Of a stretch of DNA of 64,000 bases, positions 57,549 through 64,000 are shown piece by piece (positions within the stretch are counted from its first letter, which is position 1; every line of letters starts with the position of its first letter). The position numbers were made by a program, and so were the translations under genes. The DNA lies in contig NZ_CACVCE010000056.1 in the NCBI RefSeq assembly GCF_902729445.1, positions 124,001-188,000 on the forward strand, given 5' to 3'. The DNA comes from Magnetospirillum sp902729445. Lineage in GTDB: Bacteria > Pseudomonadota > Alphaproteobacteria > Rhodospirillales > Magnetospirillaceae. The notes below the pieces were generated by a model. That model worked only from the letters and a program-made list of their open reading frames with translations. It was not told the DNA's origin and searched no databases.

Positions 57549-58283
57549 TTACATACGGGAAACGAAGGTTTCGATGGCCTTCATCTGCCGCTCGTGTTCC
57601 TTCTCGATCATGTTCTGGACCGCCTGGTACTGGCGCAGCACCTCGGTCATCCGGGTGATTTCCACCACCGGCTGGACGTTGGATTCCTCCATCATCCCCT
57701 GGACGATGCTGGGGCGCTCGATGGCGGTCGGGGTCTGGCCGGTCTCGAACAGCGAGTCGCCGGCCTTGCGCAGTTCCTGCTCGTTCTCGAAGCGGACAAC
57801 CTTCAAGGTGGCGACGATTCCGTTCTCGGTCGAGACGGTGCCGTCCGGAGCAATCGAGATCTTGGTTTCGTTGGGCGCGAAGATGACCGGGCGGTCACTC
57901 TTGTCCATCACCGCGAAGCCCTGGCTGTTGACCAGCATGCCGGCCTCGTCCAGACGGAAATGGCCGTTGCGGCTATAGCGCATGCCGGACTCGGTCTCGA
58001 TCTGGAAGTAGCCGTCGCCGTGAATGGCGATGTCCAGCGGGTTGTCGGTCTTGGTCAGCGGGCCTTCGCGGGTGTCGCGCAGCGTGCCGCTGTCTTGCAC
58101 ATAGGCCAACTTGGTGCCGGTGGCCCGGTCGCTGGACTTGGTATCGACCAGAAACTCGCGGAACATCATCTGCTCGGCCTTGAAGCCGGGCGTGTTGGCG
58201 TTCGCCATGTTGTTGGCGATGACATCCAACTGGCGCCACAGAGCGTTCTGGCGGGACAGGGCGATGTAAGATGTGTTTTCCAT
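57549..58283 (-). CDS. flgF: Flagellar proximal rod protein FlgF
   Basis: The 244-residue rod protein starts MENTSYIALSRQNALWRQ with ANNMANANTPGFKAEQ and ends in the helix TRMTEVLRQYQAVQNMIEKE. I use the ATG at 58283; longer in-frame sequence is not conserved. It is the first gene of flgFGAH, with a sigma-54-like promoter about 40 bases upstream. Confidence 0.95.
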   Translation of the reverse strand: MENTSYIALSRQNALWRQLDVIANNMANANTPGFKAEQMMFREFLVDTKSSDRATGTKLAYVQDSGTLRDTREGPLTKTDNPLDIAIHGDGYFQIETESGMRYSRNGHFRLDEAGMLVNSQGFAVMDKSDRPVIFAPNETKISIAPDGTVSTENGIVATLKVVRFENEQELRKAGDSLFETGQTPTAIERPSIVQGMMEESNVQPVVEITRMTEVLRQYQAVQNMIEKEHERQMKAIETFVSRM

Positions 58284-58321
58284 CGATCGGTGCCTAGCGT
58301 GACAAATTCGACGCCAACAAT

Positions 58322-58340
58322 CTTGCATGTGCCGTGCCAA
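58322..58340 (-). promoter_or_regulatory. Candidate sigma-54 promoter of the flgFGAH operon
   Basis: Read on the minus strand, TTGGCACGGCACATGCAAG has the invariant -24 GG and -12 GC exactly 10 bases apart, and TTGGCACG matches the consensus. It would start transcription near 58312, about 30 bases before the flgF ATG. Sigma-54 control of middle flagellar genes is well known. The -12 element reads ATGCA where TTGCT is typical. Confidence 0.7.
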
Positions 58341-58559
58341 CATCATCATGGCGGCAGAAATGGCGGAATTCAGCCATTCCAGAAAACAGGATGGTTGGTT
58401 CGGGCAGGGTCTGCCGGGCAGGATTTGCCGCCCGGTCACGCCGCGCCTTCCCGCTCAACGTTCTGTTAACCGCGGCCCTGTACCTTTGGACATTGAGCAG
58501 GTGTGGCCGCGCCCTGTCGTCTCGCGCGCGCCAGCCCCAATTTTTGCGCGCGGGGGATC

Positions 58560-59105
58560 ATGGCTGAAGATCTGGAAGAAGATTTCGACGAAGGCGAAGG
58601 CTCTGATGATTCTTCCGATTCGCCGAAACGCAAGCTTCCCATTAAGAAGATTCTGATCATCGTCCTGCCGATCCTGTTGCTGGTCGGCATCGGCGCGGGT
58701 CTATATTTCACCGGCATCATCGACAAGCTTCTGGGCAAGGGCGAGCCGAAAGCCGCCGAGCATTCCGAGGCGCCGAAGGAAGCCCCCAAGGTGGTCGGCC
58801 CGGCGGTCTTCATGGATCTGCCCGAGATGCTGGTCAATTTGCAGACCCAGGGGCGCAAGCAGGCCTTCTTGAAGATCAAGGTGGCCATCGAGCTGGAATC
58901 GGTTCTGGATCAGCCCAAGGTCGAGGCGGTGCAGGTGCGCCTGATCGACACCTTCCAGGTCTATCTGCGCGAGTTGCGGCCCGAGGATCTGCAAGGTGCC
59001 GCAGGCATGCATCTGCTGCGCGAGGAATTGCTGACCCGCATTCAGGCGGTGGTCAAGCCGGTCAAGGTCAATGACGTGTTGTTCAAAGAAATGCTGGTCC
59101 AATAG
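58560..59105 (+). CDS. fliL: Flagellar basal-body protein FliL
   Basis: A 181-residue single-pass membrane protein. An acidic cytoplasmic N terminus (EEDFDEGEGSDDSSDS) leads to the helix ILIIVLPILLLVGIGAGLYF and a periplasmic stomatin-like domain ending in VKVNDVLFKEMLVQ. FliL surrounds the stator and supports torque. GGGGGA precedes the ATG. It is the first gene of the fliL-fliM-unknown-motE run; the 276-base gap before it, shared with flgF, has no clear plus-strand promoter. Confidence 0.93.
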   Translation: MAEDLEEDFDEGEGSDDSSDSPKRKLPIKKILIIVLPILLLVGIGAGLYFTGIIDKLLGKGEPKAAEHSEAPKEAPKVVGPAVFMDLPEMLVNLQTQGRKQAFLKIKVAIELESVLDQPKVEAVQVRLIDTFQVYLRELRPEDLQGAAGMHLLREELLTRIQAVVKPVKVNDVLFKEMLVQ

Positions 59106-59116
59106 GCTTAATCGAC

Positions 59117-60289
59117 ATGGCGATGGACGAGGAAGGCGGGGCAGGTCGGTCCGGTGAGGACGAAGAGGCCCTGATGAAGGAATGGGCCGCCATGGCCGGC
59201 AACGATGCCGGCGATGGTGGCGGTGGTGACGACGGCGGCGATGCCATGGCCGCCGAATGGGAAGCCATGCTGGGCGGCGGCGACGACGATGCCGGCGGCG
59301 GCGGCGGCGGTGACGCCCCCAAGGACACCACCCGCGTCCTGAACCAGGACGAAATCGACTCGCTGTTGGGCTTCGACGACGACCATGGTCGCGGCGACGA
59401 CAAGTCGGGCATCCAGGCGATCCTGAATTCGGCGCTGGTGTCCTATGAACGCCTGCCGATGCTCGAGGTGGTGTTCGACCGCCTGGTGCGCATGATGTCG
59501 ACCTCGATGCGTAACTTCACCTCGGACAACGTCGAAGTGTCGCTGGACAACATTCTGTCCCTGCGTTTCGGCGACTATTTGAACTCGATCCCGCTGCCGG
59601 CCATGCTGGCCGTGTTCAAGGCCGAGGAATGGGACAATTACGGCCTGTTGACCGTCGATTCGTCGCTGATCTATTCCATCGTCGACGTGCTGCTGGGCGG
59701 CCGTCGCGGCACGGCGGCGATGCGCATCGAAGGCCGTCCCTACACCACCATCGAACGCAATCTGGTCGAGCGCATGGTCCACGTGGTGCTGTCCGACCTG
59801 TCGGCGGCCTTCGACCCCTTGAGCCCGGTCACCTTCCGCTTCGACCGCCTGGAAACCAACCCGCGTTTCGCCACCATCTCGCGCCCCAGCAACGCCGCCA
59901 TCGTCGCCAAGCTGCGCATCGACATGGAAGACCGCGGCGGCCGCCTGGAACTGTTGCTGCCCTACGCCACCCTGGAACCCGTCCGCGAGCTGCTGCTGCA
60001 GATGTTCATGGGTGAAAAGTTCGGTCGCGACTCGATCTGGGAAACCCACTTGGCGGAAGAATTGTGGCTGACCGAGGTCGAGCTGGAAGCCGTGCTGGAC
60101 GAGCAGGTGATGAACCTGCGCGAGGTGCTGGCCTGGAAGCCCGGCTCGAAGATCATGCTGAACGCCACGCCCAATTCCCCCATCGAGCTGCGCTGCGGCG
60201 ACTTCGCGATGTTCAAGGGGCGCATGGGGCGCAAGGGCCCGCACATCGCCATCCGCGTCGATGACAAAACCAGCAAGTTCAAAGGGTAG
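59117..60289 (+). CDS. fliM: Flagellar motor switch protein FliM with extended N terminus
   Basis: The 390-residue switch protein is longer than usual (about 330). The CheY-binding motif LNQDEIDSLLGF is at residues 75-86 rather than near the start. Before it lies a Gly/Asp-rich extension containing two similar motifs, ALMKEWAAMAG (18-28) and AMAAEWEAMLGG (43-54). The middle domain (FDRLVRMMSTSMRNFTSDN, SSLIYSIVDVLLGGRRG) and the C-terminal SPOA domain are complete. It sits in the C ring and reverses rotation on CheY-P binding. Confidence 0.95.
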   Translation: MAMDEEGGAGRSGEDEEALMKEWAAMAGNDAGDGGGGDDGGDAMAAEWEAMLGGGDDDAGGGGGGDAPKDTTRVLNQDEIDSLLGFDDDHGRGDDKSGIQAILNSALVSYERLPMLEVVFDRLVRMMSTSMRNFTSDNVEVSLDNILSLRFGDYLNSIPLPAMLAVFKAEEWDNYGLLTVDSSLIYSIVDVLLGGRRGTAAMRIEGRPYTTIERNLVERMVHVVLSDLSAAFDPLSPVTFRFDRLETNPRFATISRPSNAAIVAKLRIDMEDRGGRLELLLPYATLEPVRELLLQMFMGEKFGRDSIWETHLAEELWLTEVELEAVLDEQVMNLREVLAWKPGSKIMLNATPNSPIELRCGDFAMFKGRMGRKGPHIAIRVDDKTSKFKG

Positions 60290-60295
60290 ACCGGC

Positions 60296-60808
60296 ATGGA
60301 CTGGAAAATCGTCCTCGACCTTCTCGTCTCGGTTCTGCTGATCGCCACCATCGGCTATGCGGTGATGCTGAACCAGCGTCTGACCCAGTTGCGCAAGAAC
60401 CGCGACGACATGGCCAAGATCATCGTGTCGTTCAACGAAGCCACCGTCAGGGCCGAATCCTCGATTCCCAAGCTCAAGAAGGCGGCCGAGGATTCGGGTG
60501 CGGCACTGCAGGAACGGGTCGAAAAGGCCCAATCGTTGCGCGACGACCTGGCCTTCATGATCGAGCGGGCCGACACCATGGCCAACCGGCTGGAAAACGC
60601 CGTCAAGACGGCCAGGACCGACGTCCGCCCGCAGGTGACGGCGCAGGTGCGCCAGGGCGGCGGCATGGCGCCCCCGCCGATGGCGGCGCCGGCCCCGCAA
60701 GGGGCGCGGGCGGCTACCGTGGCGGCAGCGGCCAGTGCCGAGATGGAATTTGACGACCGCTCGGAAGCGGAGCGCGAGCTGTTGCGCGCGCTGCAATCCA
60801 TGAGGTAA
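60296..60808 (+). CDS. Flagellar-operon membrane protein (DUF6468-like)
   Basis: A 170-residue protein with one N-terminal helix (IVLDLLVSVLLIATIGYAVML), a long coiled coil (NRDDMAKIIVSFNEATV to MANRLENAVKTA) and a Pro/Ala-rich linker before a short acidic C-terminal helix. I recall this domain between fliM and motE in alphaproteobacteria but know no function. It starts 6 bases after fliM. Confidence 0.8.
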   Translation: MDWKIVLDLLVSVLLIATIGYAVMLNQRLTQLRKNRDDMAKIIVSFNEATVRAESSIPKLKKAAEDSGAALQERVEKAQSLRDDLAFMIERADTMANRLENAVKTARTDVRPQVTAQVRQGGGMAPPPMAAPAPQGARAATVAAAASAEMEFDDRSEAERELLRALQSMR

Positions 60809-60815
60809 TTGAGCG

Positions 60816-61547
60816 ATGGCCAGCAAACCCAAGCCAAAGAAGACGCAACGCACCCCCTTCGTCCGCCTGCTGCCGGTGTTGATCGCCGTGGCGGCGCTGA
60901 TGCTGTCGGTGCGCGTCAACGACATCCGCAAGGGTTTCCTGGACGTCGCCTCGGTGCGCGTCGCTGGCGAGTTGCAGGCCCAGCAGCCCGAGCCGGCGAA
61001 GCCGGCCGCCCCGGCGCCCGAGCCGCAGCCGGCCGCGCAGGCCCCGGCCCAGGCCCCGGCCCCGGCCCCGGCCCCCTCGGCACCGGCTCGGCCGGCCTCG
61101 CTGGGGGAAACCGCCAGCCTGAGCCAGACCGAAATGGACGTGCTGCAAAAGCTGCAGGAACGGCGCGGCACGCTGGACGTGCGCGAGAAGGATATCGAAC
61201 GGCGCGAGGCTTTGCAGAAGGCGGCCGAAAACCAGATCGAACGCAAAATTTCCGAAATGAAAACACTGCAGAACACCATCGAAAGCCTTCTTCGGCAATA
61301 TAACGACCAGGAAGATCAAAAAATGCGGTCCCTGGTCAAAATCTACGAGAACATGAAGCCGAAGGAAGCCGCAAAGATTTTCGAGCAGCTGGATATGGCC
61401 GTGATGCTGGAAGTCGTCGAGCGGATGAAGGAGGCCAAAGTGGCTCCAATCCTGGCAGAAATGGATCCTGGCAAGGCCCGGACGCTCACATTGGAATTGG
61501 CGCAGCGTCGGCAGATGCCGCTGCCGCGACCGATGCAGGGCGGCTGA
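60816..61547 (+). CDS. motE: MotE-like flagellar motility protein
   Basis: A 243-residue protein with a membrane helix or signal anchor (LLPVLIAVAALMLSV), a Pro/Ala repeat linker (QAPAQAPAPAPAPSAPA), a coiled coil and a C-terminal MgtE-N-like helical domain (KIYENMKPKEAAKIFEQLD, MKEAKVAPILAEMDPGKA). In rhizobia MotE is the periplasmic chaperone of the stator protein MotC. It begins 7 bases after the preceding gene. Confidence 0.85.
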   Translation: MASKPKPKKTQRTPFVRLLPVLIAVAALMLSVRVNDIRKGFLDVASVRVAGELQAQQPEPAKPAAPAPEPQPAAQAPAQAPAPAPAPSAPARPASLGETASLSQTEMDVLQKLQERRGTLDVREKDIERREALQKAAENQIERKISEMKTLQNTIESLLRQYNDQEDQKMRSLVKIYENMKPKEAAKIFEQLDMAVMLEVVERMKEAKVAPILAEMDPGKARTLTLELAQRRQMPLPRPMQGG

Positions 61548-61582
61548 TTTACCAAATGCTAGGGAAATCCGAGAAAAATGCC

Positions 61583-61611
61583 TTGCACAGGGTATGCCCC
61601 CTATCTTAACT
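61583..61611 (+). promoter_or_regulatory. Candidate promoter of cheY-cheZ
   Basis: In the 132-base gap after motE, TTGCAC (61583-61588) and TTAACT (61606-61611) are 17 bases apart, a fair sigma-70-like pair. Transcription would start near 61618, which is the beginning of the leader inverted repeat. Assigned by pattern only. Confidence 0.35.
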
Positions 61612-61617
61612 AGGAAA

Positions 61618-61659
61618 ACTCGCGGTGGGGGGTTCGTTTTTTCTGAGTGGACCGCGAGT
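61618..61659 (+). promoter_or_regulatory. Inverted repeat in the cheY leader
   Basis: ACTCGCGGT (61618-61626) and ACCGCGAGT (61651-61659) are perfect complements around a 24-base loop that includes six G and six T residues. The pair ends 20 bases before the cheY ATG, whose site is GGAGGAG. It can form an mRNA stem or be an operator; which one cannot be decided. Confidence 0.5.
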
Positions 61660-61679
61660 GTTTCGGAGGAGCGTAACGG

Positions 61680-62069
61680 ATGGCTGTCGACAAGAATATG
61701 AACGTGCTCATCGTCGATGACTACAAGACGATGCTGCGAATCATCCGCAACCTGTTGAAGCAGTTGGGTTTCAACAACGTCGACGAAGCCACCGACGGCT
61801 CGATGGCGCTGCAGATGTTGCGCGTCGGTAATTACGGTCTGATCATCTCGGACTGGAACATGGAGCCGATGACCGGCCTGCAGTTGCTGCGCGAAGTGCG
61901 CGCCGATCCCAAGCTGAAGGCCATTCCCTTCATCATGGTGACCGCCGAGTCGAAGTCGGAGAACGTCATCGCCGCCAAGGAAGCCGGCGTTTCCAACTAC
62001 ATCGTCAAGCCCTTCAACGCCGAAACGTTGAAGACCAAGATGGTCAGCGTGATCGGCGACTTCGCGTAA
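61680..62069 (+). CDS. cheY: Chemotaxis response regulator CheY
   Basis: A 129-residue single receiver with NVLIVDDYKTMLRIIRNLL, Asp58 in LIISDWNMEPMTG, the Thr in MVTAESKSENVI and the Lys in YIVKPFNAETL. The DWNMP-like motif is typical of true CheY proteins that bind FliM. It stands directly before cheZ and close to fliM. GGAGGAG gives a strong ribosome-binding site. Confidence 0.95.
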   Translation: MAVDKNMNVLIVDDYKTMLRIIRNLLKQLGFNNVDEATDGSMALQMLRVGNYGLIISDWNMEPMTGLQLLREVRADPKLKAIPFIMVTAESKSENVIAAKEAGVSNYIVKPFNAETLKTKMVSVIGDFA

Positions 62070-62093
62070 ACGTCCTTTACGGGGGGCCGTATC

Positions 62094-62741
62094 ATGGTTG
62101 GGAAAGGCGTGGATCGGGACTTGGCCTTGCGGCTTGAAGCCATCCGCCAGCAGCACGGCGATACCGTTCGCGTCGAAGAAATCGGCGCGGTGGTCCGCGC
62201 CCTTCTGGAAACCATGACCGGCGACATCGACGGCAAGGACCTGAAGCTTTTTCAGGAAGTCGAATCCTTGGCGTCGTACATCCACGCCGCCAAGGCCGAG
62301 ATCGCCGCCCTTCGCCCCGGTGAGATCAAGGACGAGTTCATTGCTTCGGCGACCGACGAATTGGATGCCATCGTCGGCGCGACCGAGGCGGCGACCAACG
62401 AGATCATGGATGCCGCCGAGCATCTGGAAACCCTGTCGCCGATGATGGACGAGCAGGTGGCGGCCAGGTTGACCGAGATCACCACCCGCATCTTCGAAGC
62501 CTGCACCTTCCAGGACATCACCGGCCAGCGCATTACCAAGGTGGTGCGGATGCTCAAGGAAATCGAAGGCCGGGTCGATAGCTTGGTCAAGGCCTTCGGG
62601 GGCGAGGTGGCCGATGCCCCCTCGAAATCGACCAAGGATCCCAACGTCATCACCGACGAGGATCTGTTGAACGGCCCGCAGCTTCCGGCTGGCGCCGCCG
62701 ATCAGGCGGAGATCGACAGGCTGCTGGCGAGCTTCGATTGA
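62094..62741 (+). CDS. cheZ: CheY-P phosphatase CheZ
   Basis: A 215-residue helical protein with the catalytic region ACTFQDITGQRITKVV, where the Asp and Gln match those of E. coli CheZ, and a C-terminal amphipathic tail AEIDRLLASFD that should bind CheY. It lies 24 bases after cheY. CheZ is less common in alphaproteobacteria than multiple-CheY systems, so its presence tells how the CheY signal is ended here. Confidence 0.92.
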   Translation: MVGKGVDRDLALRLEAIRQQHGDTVRVEEIGAVVRALLETMTGDIDGKDLKLFQEVESLASYIHAAKAEIAALRPGEIKDEFIASATDELDAIVGATEAATNEIMDAAEHLETLSPMMDEQVAARLTEITTRIFEACTFQDITGQRITKVVRMLKEIEGRVDSLVKAFGGEVADAPSKSTKDPNVITDEDLLNGPQLPAGAADQAEIDRLLASFD

Positions 62742-62746
62742 GTCGA

Positions 62747-64000
62747 ATGGCGGTGCACGGCAACCCACGCCGCCGCACACCGCTGACCGTCTTCGTGTCG
62801 GCATCGTGCCGCGCGCTTTTCCTGACTTTCGCTATCCTCCTTTCATTGCCGGCCGTGGCGCAGACCAGTCCGCGCGGCGCCGAACATGACGGTTTCGGCC
62901 GCATGGTGTTCGATTGGGACCAGCCGGTGCGCTGGACCGCCGACCTGACCAACGGTCAGTTGGTGATCAGGTTCGAAAAGCCGATCGCCGGCGATCCCAA
63001 GGTGCTGTTGAAGTCCTTGGACAAATACCTGAAGGGCGTCAGCCTGTCGGCCGATCGCCGCATGGCCACCTTCACCCTGACCCGACCGATTCAACTGAAG
63101 ACCTTCACCTCGGGCAATTCGGCGGTGATCGACCTGCAAGAGGTCAAGGCCGAGGCTGCGGTGCCTCCGCCCCAACCGGCCAAGCCCGAGCCGGCCAAGC
63201 CCGAGCCGCCCAAGCCCGAGGCCGCCAAGGCCGAACCGGTGACCGACCTGATGGTGCGCGGTGGGGAACATACGGGTTTCAACCGTCTGGTGTTCGACTG
63301 GCCCAAGCCGGTCGGCTATGCGGTCAACGCCACCGAGGGTCAGGCGGTCATCGCCTTTGAACGTCCGGCCAACGTCAACACCAACGCCCTGGAAGCGTCA
63401 TTGCCGGCCGACGTCAAGTTCGCCGAGGCCCGGCCCCAGGGCAAGGGGACCGCCATCGTCCTGGCCTTGCCGCCGGGCATGCGGGTGCGCCATTTCACCA
63501 GCGGCCCCAAGGTGGCGATCGATCTGGTCCGCGCCGTCGGCAGTCCGCCGCCGCCTCGCACCAACGGCGTGGCGCCGCCGCCGCTGGCCCCGGCTCCGGG
63601 GGCCACCGACCAGCCGGCTCCGCCGCCGGCACCCGTGCCAGCCGCCACAACTGCTCCCGCCCCGACAGCGGCCGCGCCCGCACCGGCACCGGCGCCGCCG
63701 CCCGCGCCGCCGGTGGCGGTCGAACCGCCCAAGCCGGCGGGAATGTCGGTCAGCCTGGGCGTCGGCTTCGACCAGCCCACCGGGGCCGCCGTGTTCCGCC
63801 GCGCCGGTTGGCTGTGGCTGGTATTCGATCGCAAGCAGGAGGTCGATACCAAGCTGCTGCGCCGCACCGGCGGCGAGGTGGTGCAGTTCGCCGAGCAGGT
63901 TCCCAACATCAAGAACGGGACCGCCATCCGACTGATCACCCGGCCGGGTTACAATCCGTCGATCCGCAAGGAAGGCCAATTGTGGGTGTTCGACCTGTCG
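62747..64000 (+). CDS. Secreted AMIN-like repeat protein (3' end outside window)
   Basis: The frame is open from ATG 62747 to the right edge (418 codons seen). A signal peptide (about residues 1-40, ending AVAQ) is followed by two clear repeats of about 100 residues, HDGFGRMVFDWDQPVRW and HTGFNRLVFDWPKPVGY, each resembling AMIN domains, and a third more divergent unit (SVSLGVGFDQPTGAAVFRR). Lys/Glu/Pro and Pro/Ala linkers separate them. AMIN modules bind peptidoglycan or direct proteins to envelope machines. It starts 5 bases after cheZ, so a flagellar or polar role is likely. Related proteins, as I recall, continue into TPR repeats. Confidence 0.8.
   Translation, partial: MAVHGNPRRRTPLTVFVSASCRALFLTFAILLSLPAVAQTSPRGAEHDGFGRMVFDWDQPVRWTADLTNGQLVIRFEKPIAGDPKVLLKSLDKYLKGVSLSADRRMATFTLTRPIQLKTFTSGNSAVIDLQEVKAEAAVPPPQPAKPEPAKPEPPKPEAAKAEPVTDLMVRGGEHTGFNRLVFDWPKPVGYAVNATEGQAVIAFERPANVNTNALEASLPADVKFAEARPQGKGTAIVLALPPGMRVRHFTSGPKVAIDLVRAVGSPPPPRTNGVAPPPLAPAPGATDQPAPPPAPVPAATTAPAPTAAAPAPAPAPPPAPPVAVEPPKPAGMSVSLGVGFDQPTGAAVFRRAGWLWLVFDRKQEVDTKLLRRTGGEVVQFAEQVPNIKNGTAIRLITRPGYNPSIRKEGQLWVFDLS

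Overview
The window looks like chromosomal DNA of a high-GC alphaproteobacterium of the Rhodospirillales, probably Magnetospirillum-like or a close relative. This is an inference from four things: a form II RuBisCO very like that of Rhodospirillum rubrum, flagellar and chemotaxis gene orders typical of the group, many Cache/PAS sensor kinases, and an ATCase paired with a non-catalytic dihydroorotase. I saw no tRNA, rRNA, CRISPR array, insertion sequence or prophage.

Layout. 1-7.1 kb holds signal transduction genes: a truncated sensor kinase, a lone receiver, a receiver-kinase-receiver-HPt hybrid, an OmpR/TorR-like regulator, and a Cache kinase preceded by a 47-codon ORF with which it overlaps. 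6.85-7.12 kb is a gene-free stretch with three tandem copies of a structured C-rich module, probably small RNAs. 7.1-8.8 kb is a chemoreceptor. 9.1-11.5 kb is a compact Calvin-cycle pair, cbbM-cbbP. 11.7-14.8 kb is xseB-ispA-dxs (isoprenoid precursors). 14.9-20 kb mixes an ArsR-family regulator, an MBL hydrolase, a ROK sugar kinase, a dihydroorotase and small unknown genes. 20.1-23.7 kb carries two unrelated NADP isocitrate dehydrogenases in tandem. 24-24.7 kb has cytochrome c' and a small membrane protein. 24.9-34.6 kb is a glycogen operon (glgB, glgX, malQ, glgP) with a MntA-HepT nucleotidyltransferase/HEPN pair between glgB and glgX. 34.7-38.5 kb is dprA-topA. 38.6-42.4 kb has a sensor kinase broken in its Cache domain and a degenerate receiver protein. 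42.6-45.4 kb is pyrB-pyrC'-plsY. 45.4-48.4 kb has a VapBC-type pair, an MFS transporter and an HD-GYP regulator. 48.5-50.6 kb has a palindromic repeat element, fabI and aroC. 50.6-54.9 kb has an Xre/MbcA-like plus RMF-like pair, ugd-galU, a DnaJ-like membrane protein and a dual CDGSH protein. 55-64 kb is flagellar and chemotaxis: flgFGAH on the minus strand, then fliL-fliM-unknown-motE, cheY-cheZ and a truncated AMIN-like secreted protein on the plus strand.

How the genes work together. The glycogen genes cover branching (glgB), debranching (glgX), disproportionation (malQ) and phosphorolysis (glgP); glgA and glgC are not here. CbbM and phosphoribulokinase supply the two Calvin-specific reactions. 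ugd and galU convert glucose-1-phosphate to UDP-glucuronate for polysaccharides. The flagellar block gives distal rod and ring parts (FlgF, FlgG, FlgA, FlgH), switch and motor accessory parts (FliL, FliM, MotE) and the phospho-relay output (CheY, CheZ).

The observations I rate highest are the triple C-rich stem-loop array at 6847-7119, the Cache-domain frameshift at about 39093, the 47-codon ORF coupled to a kinase at 4949, the toxin-antitoxin-like pair inside the glycogen operon, the duplicated EW-AM motif in the extended FliM N terminus, and the Xre/MbcA-like gene coupled to an RMF-like protein. All functional assignments are from motif reading and recalled family features; no database search was run.
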